A stretch of 22,727 bases of DNA from Hemicentrotus pulcherrimus. Lineage: Eukaryota; Echinodermata; Echinoidea; Camarodonta; Strongylocentrotidae. The notes beneath the pieces were generated by a model, which saw only the letters and a list, made by a program, of their open reading frames with translations, had not been told where the DNA came from and ran no database searches. A program made the position numbers and the translations under genes. This document shows, piece by piece, positions 1-7,659 of the stretch (position 1 is the stretch's first letter; every line of letters starts with the position of its first letter). The DNA is taken from positions 18,429 through 41,155 of the forward strand of contig BEXV01003459.1 of the NCBI GenBank assembly GCA_003118195.1, in the 5' to 3' direction.

Positions 1-735
1 ACATTCTTCCTTTCTGGAATGAATTACTCCAGGGACACATCGAAACAGATCGATAGGGTTCTACCTTTTTACCTTCTGGCCTACATATACTTCCCGCTTC
101 CATGAGAATAATACGTTTTTTAAAGCCTGTACTAAACAAAAAAATATTTAGTTCAAACTTTTTCTGGACAAAATAATTCATGCCTCTTTAATTCAAAGAA
201 CTAACAAGTGCACGAAGCGCATCTTCTCCATTATTCAACACCCAACCCACGCTACACACAATTAAGAGAGCTAAATACATCAGTTGCCAGCATTTGGCGG
301 GTGTTTGCTTTCAATTTTTAATTTAGATTAAGTTGTCAGTCAATCTCCATCATCTTATAATTGTTAATCAAGGTTATTTATTCAGAGCAGCAGCCCCAGA
401 CAAAGTTGAGTCCACGTTTGTAAAAGGCGTATTAGTGAATCAACTTGTACATCTCGCTAAAGAAGTTAAATATCGCTTTTCTTCAATAATCTAATAACGC
501 GAAATATGTATTTTTCGTATCCGTTACGCCCAAAGTCACTTGTTTTGGTCGACATGAATCCCCATTTCTGTCGAACGGAATCGCAACTTTAGTTACACCT
601 CCCTCGAATCGGCCCGATAATACCAGTTATAACGGTCAATTTAATCTTGAGCCAGCGGCTCTTTTACAATTAATCGATGAACGATAAAATAACCTACATC
701 GTTTCTTGCTGGTACGCACAGAGCCGGCAGCTGAA
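1..735 (+). promoter_or_regulatory. Upstream module of receptor gene 1 (unit 1, cut by the window edge)
   Basis: This non-coding block is repeated before every receptor gene, with matches at about 3475-4649, 9036-9670, 12990-14029 and 17978-18838. Landmarks that recur in order include a block around 1-75 with 'gaattactcc' followed by 'gaaacagatcgat', a block ending 'gttgtcagtcaatc', the stretch 'aagttgagtccac', the stretch 'catttctgtcgaacgg', then 'gaatcggcccga', the GAGCC-N3-GGCTC dyad and finally 'cctacatcgttt' just before the coding region. The window begins inside this module, so its left end is not visible. Short reading frames in it are not shared between units, so I treat it as promoter plus co-duplicated flank. 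I see no clear TATA box at a fixed distance from the start. Confidence 0.6.
649..680 (+). promoter_or_regulatory. Conserved dyad GAGCC-N3-GGCTC upstream of gene 1 (TFAP2-like)
   Basis: The sequence GAGCCAGCGGCTC is a perfect 5-bp inverted repeat around a 3-bp spacer, followed by a conserved 'tacaattaatcga'. It lies about 60-90 bp before the ATG. Equivalent copies precede all five genes. The core GCC-N3-GGC matches the known TFAP2 (AP-2) consensus. The recurrence is directly visible; binding by AP-2 is inference. Confidence 0.45.
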
Positions 736-1767
736 ATGGCAAACGTTGGCGATGTTTTACCCGAATTCGTAAAGCCTGATGCCTACATTATCTTCATAAT
801 AACTATGACTGTTGTTTTGAACATGATCGTCCTGGTTGTTATAAGACGCCAAAAGGAGCTTCAGGAATACATGAGAGTTCTTTACCAGATACTTGCTGTA
901 TCGGATATGATTTTAGGTAGCACTTGGAACCTGTGGAACATGTTCTGGATACAAAGTTCCAACGAAAAGATTTGTACAATCGTAAGCATGACATTTGCTA
1001 TTGTGTATCAGGTGTCTGTAATATCTGTAATGGCTTGTCTCAGTGGGACAAGTTTTAATATTTTTCTTCTTGTCACGAGGCCTTTACGCTATTATACGAT
1101 TGTTACAAGAATCCGATTCTACACCACACTTGCCTCCATATCCTTGGTGACTGTACTAATCTGTGGAATCTATTTGCCTATTCCAGATTCACCTTTTATG
1201 AAACTCTTGGTTGAACGTTGCATAGCGCGTGACAGTGTCGTAAAGAATGAGTGGGTTTCAATCTTTCACACCGTTATTCAAATCTGTCCTATTTGCGCGA
1301 CAATGCTTTTCATAACAATATTTTATATTAGACTGCTGGTCATTGCATGTCAAGTCAATAAGGTTGTGGCCATTCCTGAGAACCCTCGTGTCCTTGCCAA
1401 CAATGTTATCATGAAGAACCGCAATAACTTTCCAGAAGATCGTGGTCGCAGTGACCCGCCGGAAAATCTGCAAATTCGCGTTGTACGGAACGACAACGTG
1501 AATCTCGATCGGCCACGCAAAAGAGGGTTGAAATGTTTCGTAACAATATTTCTTCTAACTGGTTCGTTTTACATTCCATGGCTACCTTACGTCTTCACAT
1601 ATGTCATAACTGTAGATTCTTCTACATTGAATATTCTTGATATTTTATCAGGGACCAGTGAATGCTTACAGCCAGTGATCTACCTGTTGACCAACGCTGA
1701 AGCGAGATGCATGTGCTTGGAAGCTCTACGTCGGTTCTTCAAACAAATGACATGTAACAAAGTTTGA
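736..1767 (+). CDS. Intronless rhodopsin-like 7TM receptor, array member 1
   Basis: This is a 343-residue receptor in one exon, presumably a plasma-membrane chemosensory-type receptor. I start it at the ATG inside 'gcagctgaaatggc', because all five paralogs share that context (G at -3, G at +4). An in-frame ATG at 706 would add 10 residues that genes 2 and 3 cannot encode. Approximate segments are TM1 17-37 (N29), TM2 50-70 (LAVSD, D57), TM3 starting at C80, TM4 131-150, C162 in loop 2, TM5 174-206 (P185), TM6 267-292 (WLP, W282/P284) and TM7 295-317. The tail has cysteines 325, 327 and 340, possible palmitoylation sites. The DRY position reads N108-I109-F110, and NPxxY reads Q312-P313-V-I-Y316. 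Loop 3 is long and basic near TM6 (RKRG). Family assignment to class A is by motif pattern; ligand and G protein are unknown. It is the most divergent member at the DRY position. Confidence 0.88.
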   Translation: MANVGDVLPEFVKPDAYIIFIITMTVVLNMIVLVVIRRQKELQEYMRVLYQILAVSDMILGSTWNLWNMFWIQSSNEKICTIVSMTFAIVYQVSVISVMACLSGTSFNIFLLVTRPLRYYTIVTRIRFYTTLASISLVTVLICGIYLPIPDSPFMKLLVERCIARDSVVKNEWVSIFHTVIQICPICATMLFITIFYIRLLVIACQVNKVVAIPENPRVLANNVIMKNRNNFPEDRGRSDPPENLQIRVVRNDNVNLDRPRKRGLKCFVTIFLLTGSFYIPWLPYVFTYVITVDSSTLNILDILSGTSECLQPVIYLLTNAEARCMCLEALRRFFKQMTCNKV

Positions 1768-1919
1768 TTTTTTACAGCGAGGTTGATGCTAAAGACTCCA
1801 CAGAAATCAAGACGAAATGGACAATTGAAAGCTTGGTACTTGACTGATATTGAACGTTTCCGTTAAGCTTCTAAATCTAAAACTGCATTGATCCACTCAT
1901 GTATATCGTAATTGTACAT
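1768..1919 (+). repeat. Downstream module of unit 1, proximal part
   Basis: This is 3'-flanking sequence conserved after all five genes. Landmarks are 'aaagactccacagaaatcaagacgaaatgg', split here by small changes, then 'gtacttgactgat' and 'gatccactcatgta'. It probably holds the 3' UTR. The AATAAA or ATTAAA hexamer seen at this place in units 3-5 is degraded here ('aatctaaaac'), so the polyadenylation site of gene 1 is not evident. Confidence 0.5.
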
Positions 1920-2183
1920 ATTCATTGATTTAAACAAACTAATTTTATTTTCATTATTGCAAAGTTGAAACTTTGATTCAACAAGGTTATCAAAATTCAA
2001 TGCTTGGAAACTTTCGAAGTAATGATTATTATAAATTACAAAACGCTTAAATACAGCCCCGGCATAGCACCTGAAGAGCTCTCCGAACGCTGTTGATATG
2101 TGTAAGGTCACAGTATGGACGTGATTGCACAAGCAGACGATGTCCAATGACATCTCACACATTTTCAGTGCCTGTGTTTTCAT
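1863..2183 (-). CDS. Possible minus-strand open frame of unknown function inside the unit 1 insertion
   Basis: This frame encodes 106 residues from an internal Met, including a Cys/His-rich stretch early on (MCEMSLDIVCLCNHVHT). It has no paralog in the other units because most of it lies in unit-1-specific DNA. The frame stays open upstream of the Met for about 16 more codons before a TAG, so it could be an exon fragment instead of a complete gene. I recognise no domain. In DNA this AT-rich a chance open frame of this length is not very unlikely, so I give it low confidence. Confidence 0.15.
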   Translation of the reverse strand: MKTQALKMCEMSLDIVCLCNHVHTVTLHISTAFGELFRCYAGAVFKRFVIYNNHYFESFQALNFDNLVESKFQLCNNENKISLFKSMNMYNYDIHEWINAVLDLEA

Positions 2184-2838
2184 CTTCTCTTGAGTTCTTT
2201 CTTTTACTTCACTACCGCCAGGCTAAATGTATAATCTATTACCTCACTTTAAACCCCGCGCATGGTTTTATTCTGATGACAAATGCAACGATACAAAAAT
2301 AAAGGAATCTGTCGCTTGTATGCAAAATAAGACGCCATTGTATATTTAGCTGCACACACCGCGATATGTTGGGTATGTCAAGAGGGACTAAATGCCGTCC
2401 TTAATATCATTCGGGGGTTTCTCAATTTAAAAACCTGGTTTGTTTGATTGTTAATTAACCCATATCCTGTGTATTTACAAGCAAAAGATTTTAGTTATCA
2501 GAATCGGGTCATATCCCCATTTGAATGGTTTAACATGCCATTACAGTTATATACACTAAACAAATTATAATTTGACAAATAATAGCTTTGCAATTATGTT
2601 CATTCTTAATTGGGTGTCGTCTGCTTGGGCAGTATTGATCCATATAGTGACATTATTAAAACATCGTTATTTTTCCGGCGAATCTCTCGTATATTCCAGC
2701 TGCTATGAAGGTGGTTGTATTTGTATTTTTTATAAATCACCCGATATGTAGTTGACTTAAAACTTGTACGATGGCCATCTTTTAGCTTAACAGTTTCTTG
2801 TGATACATTGGTTGACATATTTGTGATTTTCTTTAAAT
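1920..2838. mobile_element. Unidentified ~0.9 kb insertion in the downstream module of unit 1
   Basis: In units 3-5, 'catgtacatacgtaat' is followed within about 50 bases by 'aagtttaacca', or a close variant. In unit 1 the first landmark is at about 1905 and the second resumes at about 2850. The sequence between them has no counterpart in the other units. It is AT-rich and I recognise no transposase, reverse transcriptase or terminal repeat. On the minus strand it contains most of an open frame (about 1863-2183) that reads 106 residues from its first Met. That frame can be extended upstream to an AG that resembles a splice acceptor ('tacatttag', at about 2226-2234). It could be a decayed transposon or an acquired genomic segment. 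Confidence 0.4.
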
Positions 2839-3180
2839 TTCACTATTAAATAAGTATGTTTAACCAAGTTATTATAATTGTTGATATATTTTCCGATGTC
2901 GAAAGAAGTTATTTGCAAATCGAATTGTTCTTAATAAAGATGATTTTTAAACTTCCTTCACGATTCTTAGGTGTGATAATGTTTAATGATAATTTCTCTT
3001 CATGATAGTATATACATTTAATAACACCCACATTTGCATGTGCTTACAAAAAAATACAAATTATGTAAGCAAAATATTCTGATGATTCATTATCAAGTAA
3101 ACTTTGATCAGAAGTGAGATGTTAGAATTGTATTTGTATCAACATGATCAATGTCATAGCAATAAGTAAGTGTTGCAATA
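2839..3180 (+). repeat. Downstream module of unit 1, distal part
   Basis: Conserved landmarks resume here: 'tatgtttaacca', 'gaagacgttatttgcaa' (here 'gaaagaagttatttgcaa'), 'attcttaggtgtgataatg', 'gattcattatcaagt', 'tgatcagaagtga' and 'tatcaacatgatcaatgtcat'. The last two abut here, which shows the ancestral state without the insertion carried by units 4 and 5. I see no coding potential. Confidence 0.5.
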
Positions 3181-3474
3181 TATATAATCAAACTTTAAAC
3201 TAGACCAGCGTCACATGACAAACATGCCATTATGACCTGGGTAAGATGGTCCTCTGAACGCAAACTAAAGTTATTCATATTTTTACATGAAGGGTGTTAG
3301 GTCGATTATGTAAATATACGTACTATGTAATTCAGACCCCCTCCCCATTTTACTCTGTTTTGCATCAATTCAATTAAAACTACTGTAGTTAAGAACTCAA
3401 AATTTGACCAAACCTTTATTTAGAATACTCATGAATAGTCAATGTGGGATATCTTGTAAAAGGTCAAGCAATGA
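3181..3474. other. AT-rich spacer, no recognised feature
   Basis: I find no shared module landmarks, coding pattern or transposon ends in this stretch. It separates the downstream module of unit 1 from the upstream module of unit 2. Confidence 0.4.
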
Positions 3475-4649
3475 TACTTTACCATCTCACATAAACCTTC
3501 TGTTGCATGAAGAGGTGGTGACAACATTCTCAAGTCCCGTGATGAGGAAACCGATCCTAATGCGCCTGAATAAGTCTGAAATGGACGGTCTTAGCCTTAA
3601 TCATGCATTCTTCCTTAGTGGAAAGAATTACTCTAGGCACTAAATGAGAAACAGATCGATCACGTTTTACCATTTCATCTTGTGACGTATGATAATACTT
3701 TTGTTAATGCCTGTACTACAGAACAATCTTTTTTAATTTTATATTTTTAATGTTTTTTCCGGAACGTGATTCATTCAATAGACATGACCCATCACGTAGT
3801 CAATTAAAAAAAATATATATATCATTTACACGAATTGGTGTACCCGTCTTCATATACAGTAGGAACGTGTTCAATTGAAAGGACACGATCCGTCTGTAGT
3901 CAATTGTGTTTGTTTTAGGAACCTTTACGCAATTTCCTGTGCCTATAATAGATGATTAATCTGGACAGAATAATCTGTGCCTCTTTTAATCACAGAACCC
4001 ACAACTTTACAAAGCGCATCTCCTTCATAACAGAAAACCCAACCCACGCTAACTTAACCATGATGACAGATGTATTTCCGTTCTCCCATGACATATTTAC
4101 TTTGACAGCCATAATGCAATGTTTGAACTAAATTAAGAGAGCTAATTTATCTTAAGTGGCCCCTTTAGCGTTTGATGAATGGTTACCTCATGATTAAATC
4201 ATGTTGTCAGTCACTTTCCGCCATCAAATATTTGTTATTTAAGGTCGTTTATTCGGAGGAGTATCTTCAGATTACGTTGAGTCCAGATTTGAAACAGACG
4301 TAATAGTGAATTAACTTGTACATTGCCGCTAAAAGTTTTTGTTTTGTTCGTTAATACTATGATCTAATAACGCATAAGATATTTTTCGTATCCGATGCGC
4401 CAAAAGTCGCTTGTTTAGATTTTGATTAACACAATCCACATTTCTGTCGAACGGAATTGTAAACTTCAGTGGCATCTCCCCCGAATCGGCCCGAGGATAC
4501 CAGTTCTACCCTCCACTTCAACCTAGAGCTACCGGCTCATTTGCAGTAGCTCGACCGACTAACTTTTACAATTCCTAACTGGCAGTATAGGTCGAGACAG
4601 GCACCTACATCGTTTTTACGGTAAATAACAAATAGAGCAAGCAGCTGAA
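3475..4649 (+). promoter_or_regulatory. Upstream module of receptor gene 2
   Basis: This is the second copy of the upstream module. It starts near 'cataaaccttctgttgcatgaagagg', which matches about 13090-13115 and 22380-22405. It continues through 'gaattactcta', 'gaaacagatcgatcacgtt' and 'gttgtcagtcactttc', then 'acatttctgtcgaacgg', 'gaatcggcccga' and 'caggcacctacatcg'. It carries a local duplication of 'gacatgatcc..tgtagtcaatt'-like sequence at about 3781-3805 and 3882-3905. An in-frame TAA at 4626-4628 precedes the coding ATG. No protein is supported here. Confidence 0.55.
4527..4550 (+). promoter_or_regulatory. Degenerate dyad upstream of gene 2
   Basis: GAGCTACCGGCTC corresponds in position and flanks to the GAGCC-N3-GGCTC dyad of the other units, with one mismatch in the left arm. 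The following 'tacaatta' block is changed to 'tgcagtagc'. If the dyad is functional, this is the weakest copy together with that of gene 3. Confidence 0.3.
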
Positions 4650-5669
4650 ATGGACAAAGGTGGAGAATTCATAGAGCCTCATGCCTGCAGTATCCTCATA
4701 AATACTATGACTATTGTTTTAAACACGATCGTCCTTGTTGTTATAAGACGCCAAAAGGAGCTTCAAGAATACATGAGAGTTCTTTACCAGATACTTGCTG
4801 TATCGGATTTGATTTTAGGTAGCACTTGGAACCTATGGAACATGTTATGGATACAAAGTTCAAACGAGAAGATTTGTACCATTGTAAGCATGACATTTTC
4901 TTTTGTGTATCAGGTGTCTGTAGTATCTGTAATGACTTGTCTCAGTGGAACATGTTTTAATCTTTATCTTCTCGTCACGAGGCCTTTACGCTATTATACG
5001 ATTGTAACAAGAACCCGATTCTACACCACACTTGCCTCCACATTCTTGGTGACTGTACTTATCTGCGGAGTATACTTGCCTATTCCAGTTTCACCTTTTA
5101 TGAAACTCTTGGTTGAACGTTGCATAGCGCGTGACAGCGTCGTAAAGAATGAGTGGGCTTCAATCGTTCACACAGTTATTCAGATCTGTCCTATTTGCGC
5201 GACAATGCTTTTTACAACAATATTCTACATCAGACTTCTCGTCATTGCATGTCAAGTCAATAAGGTTGTAGCCATTTCTGAGAGCCCTCGTGCCCCGGCC
5301 AACAACGTTATCATTGAGAATCGCAACCAGTTTCGAGAAAACCGTGGTGGTAGTGACACGCCGGAAAATCTGCAAATTTGCGTTGTACGGAAAGACAACG
5401 TGAATCCTGTTCGGCCGCGTAAAAGAGGGTTAAAAGGCTTCGTAACAGTATTGCTTTTAACTGGTACGTTTTATATTTCATGGCTTCCTTACGTCTTCTC
5501 ATATATGATTACTTTAGATTTTTCTACATTGAATATCCTGGACATTTTATCAGGGAGCAGTGCATGCTTACAAGCAGTTATCTACCTGTTGACCAACGCT
5601 GAAGCAAGATGCATATGCTTGAAAGCTCTACGTCGGTTCTTCAAACAAATGACATGTAAGAAAGTTTAA
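4650..5669 (+). CDS. Intronless rhodopsin-like 7TM receptor, array member 2
   Basis: This is a 339-residue single-exon receptor. The start is fixed by an in-frame TAA at 4626 and by the shared 'gcagctgaaatgg' context. Landmarks are N25 in TM1, D53 in TM2 (LAVSD), C76 and C158 as the likely loop disulfide, P181 in TM5 and W278/P280 in TM6. The DRY position reads N104-L105-Y106. The TM7 motif reads Q308-A309-V-I-Y312, so the proline kept by the other four paralogs is lost. The cytoplasmic segments RRQKELQEYMRV and RPLRYYTIVTRTR match the other members exactly. Loop 3 differs (ISESPRAP, FRENRGGSD). It is closest to gene 1 around loop 2 (FMKLLVERCIARDSVVKNEW, split across the loop). The frame is intact, so it is probably expressed, but the lost proline could mark relaxed constraint. 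The ligand is unknown. Confidence 0.88.
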   Translation: MDKGGEFIEPHACSILINTMTIVLNTIVLVVIRRQKELQEYMRVLYQILAVSDLILGSTWNLWNMLWIQSSNEKICTIVSMTFSFVYQVSVVSVMTCLSGTCFNLYLLVTRPLRYYTIVTRTRFYTTLASTFLVTVLICGVYLPIPVSPFMKLLVERCIARDSVVKNEWASIVHTVIQICPICATMLFTTIFYIRLLVIACQVNKVVAISESPRAPANNVIIENRNQFRENRGGSDTPENLQICVVRKDNVNPVRPRKRGLKGFVTVLLLTGTFYISWLPYVFSYMITLDFSTLNILDILSGSSACLQAVIYLLTNAEARCICLKALRRFFKQMTCKKV

Positions 5670-5919
5670 ATTATACAGCGAGTTTGATGCTTAAGACTCC
5701 GCCGAAATAAAGACGAAATAGCCTAATGATAGCTAGGTACTTGACTAATATTGAACGTCTCCATCAAGATTTGACAATGATGCAATGATATATGTGAAAC
5801 GCTAAAAGCGTAAACACGTGAATGGAATCGTTTATCTATTTTAGAAGGTAATTATATATGAAGTATTAAAAGTTAAAACTATGAAACCAAATAAAATGTA
5901 GATTTTTAAAGACGTTAAT
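5670..5919 (+). repeat. Downstream module of unit 2, proximal part, with candidate polyadenylation signal
   Basis: This is conserved 3' flank ('gcttaagactcc', 'aagacgaaat', 'gtacttgacta'). A canonical AATAAA at 5706-5711 lies about 40 bases after the stop; the other units read AATCAA there. The hexamer present at about +115 in units 3-5 is not intact here. The module is interrupted by a retrotransposon at about 5920. Confidence 0.45.
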
Positions 5920-6653
5920 AACATTGGACAAACACCCTACTCTTCAAAAGCACATCAAAAACGTCTGCAAATCCACAACTTGGGCCATCTACAAAATTAG
6001 AAAGATCAGCCGATTGCTTGACAAAGCCTCTACTGAAAGACTTGTCTACGCCTTCGTCTCCTCCCATCTTGACTATTGCAACTCCCTCCTTGCCGGCCTC
6101 CCAATTTCTCATATATCTTCTCTTCATCGCATACAAAATTCAGCAGCTAGATTGATCACATTAAGTAGGAAATGTGATCATATATCACCTTTTCTTCGCT
6201 CACTTCATTGGTTACCGGTCCATTCCCGCATTACTTTCAAAATCCTACTTCTTTCATACAAAACAACATATAACCTTGTCCTTAAATACATTCTTGACCT
6301 CGTTTCCCTTCGATCCTCTTCTGCCCACGAACAAAAACCCATTATGGAAACCGTGCCTTTTCATCGATTGCCCCCGCCCTTTGGAACAAACTCCCACCCC
6401 ATATTCGAAATTCCCCATCCATTGAACCATTCAAAACCCTTCTCAAAACCCACTTTATTAATCAGTTATAGTATTCTGGAGGCGCACACAAGTAGTTAAT
6501 TCCATTCAACACATTTATATTGTATTGTATTAGTAATATTTTTTTAAAAAGGTATTTAACATGTTGAATAATTATAATAAGTGAGACAGTACCACCTGAG
6601 GGCTTAGAAACGTCTGTATAATGAGCCCTATAAATGTAATTATTATAATTATT
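5920..6653 (+). mobile_element. 5'-truncated CR1/L2-like non-LTR retrotransposon (LINE) copy
   Basis: The segment contains the C-terminal part of a non-LTR reverse transcriptase ORF, then a short 3' tail ending in 'ataaatgtaattattataattatt', a low-complexity ATT-type end typical of CR1/L2-like elements. It interrupts the downstream module: unit 4 reads 'gaagacgttatttgcaatgtc' continuously where unit 2 has 'aaagacgttaataac' and then the element. The 5' truncation removes the endonuclease and most of the reverse transcriptase, as is common for LINE insertions. I could not define a clean target-site duplication. Confidence 0.75.
5924..6471 (+). pseudogene. Reverse transcriptase C-terminal fragment, frameshifted
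   Basis: The first frame carries hallmark LINE motifs: KHIKNVCKST, SHLDYCNSLLAGLP, IQNSAARLI, HISPFLRSLHWLPV and ITFKILLLSYK. These match the region after the catalytic palm of CR1/L2/jockey-type reverse transcriptases. The homologous continuation (an ALWNKLPPHIR-type stretch, then a FKTLLKTHF-type end) lies in another frame and stops at TAG 6469-6471. A single frameshift at about 6320-6335 therefore breaks the ORF. There is no start and no catalytic domain, so this is a dead fragment with no expected function in the cell. Confidence 0.8.
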
Positions 6654-7165
6654 GTGCCAAGTGTTCTACGATTATTTTTCTTAATTTTCCTTGAAATTCT
6701 GAGGTGAGATAATGATAAATTATATTTTCCATCGTTACATTACATTAAATCAATTGTGTAAGTTAAGTAATTTGATCTTTCATTATCAAGTAATATATGG
6801 TTACATGTCAGATGTTAAGATTGTTTTGTATTTGACATGGTCAATGTCATTTCAATAAACATGATCCTTTTAATTTGAAAAGATGAAGAAAAAGCACCAT
6901 TTCAAATTGAGTCAAATTAAAGGAAGTATTAGCTTTATTTTTTAGCATAAGCTGGAAACTTTAAGTAAATAAAATAGTTCTTCATTAAAGTGTATCTACT
7001 ATTTTCATAATGTTCTAGGCAGACTCTTATAGAAAAGAATATCACCTTATAGATACAAATAAGGTTATAAATATTTTATATGCAAATGCAGGGTCCAAAC
7101 ACAAGGTCCAAATGGGATGAATGTCCTTTGACCGTCTGTTTTTGTGTAAAGCTTGTTAAGATTTT
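6654..7165 (+). repeat. Downstream module of unit 2, distal part
   Basis: Conserved landmarks resume after the LINE: 'ttctgaggtgagataatgat', 'cattatcaagt', 'tcagatgttaagattg', 'catggtcaatgtcat', 'aaaagatgaa..aaagcacca', 'gctggaaactt', 'ttcattaaagtgtatct', 'aggcagactct' and 'aaggtccaaatgg'. The same order is seen in unit 3 (about 11030-11560). No gene is seen. Confidence 0.5.
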
Positions 7166-7659
7166 GGCACACTTGCTCTTTAGAATTTATAAATAGGGTT
7201 GAAGTATCAATTATTACAGGAAAAATATCTTCTTCGATTTTTAGGATAGACCTAAATGATTAATTGAGATCGCAAACACAAGGCACTCCATCAAACCTGA
7301 AAAGGTAAATAATGTAATTTACTGATTACTTCTGGCATATTAAAATCGTGAAATCGTTGTTTTTACCCCCTGAAATTTGTTTGTCTTCTCCTTGGTATTG
7401 AAATCTTTATTATTTCTAATTTTTATTTAAATATTAAATATGCATATTTTGTAATTGAGCATAATGATTCAAATTCCAAAATATTGTCTTTCCCCCACTG
7501 TTTAAAAAAAATGATTGTACTGGTAGGAGGATGATTGGACGCTGAGTACATTTATGAGTAAATGAAAGGTAAACACAGTTATCTATAGTATAGTCAATAA
7601 AGTGAAATAAAGGGAAAATTATGCACTGAATGATTATTGCTTTTGTTTCAACGCCTGTA
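7166..7659. other. AT-rich spacer, nothing recognised
   Basis: This is plain AT-rich sequence with short A and T runs. I see no gene, terminal repeat or array module in it. Confidence 0.4.

Noticed and set aside
706..735. Extra N-terminal residues before the conserved Met of gene 1 (and at 13967-14029 and 18809-18838 for genes 4 and 5)
   Set aside because: Genes 2 and 3 have in-frame stops at 4626 and 9656, and all five share the 'gcagctgaaatgg' context at the later ATG. A spliced 5' leader cannot be excluded.
3404..3643. 79-codon frame in the upstream module of unit 2
   Set aside because: Not open in the matching region of the other units, and no recognisable domain.
5924..6499. A host gene in the reverse transcriptase frame
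   Set aside because: Motifs are those of a LINE reverse transcriptase C-terminus, the frame lacks an ATG start and is broken by a frameshift.
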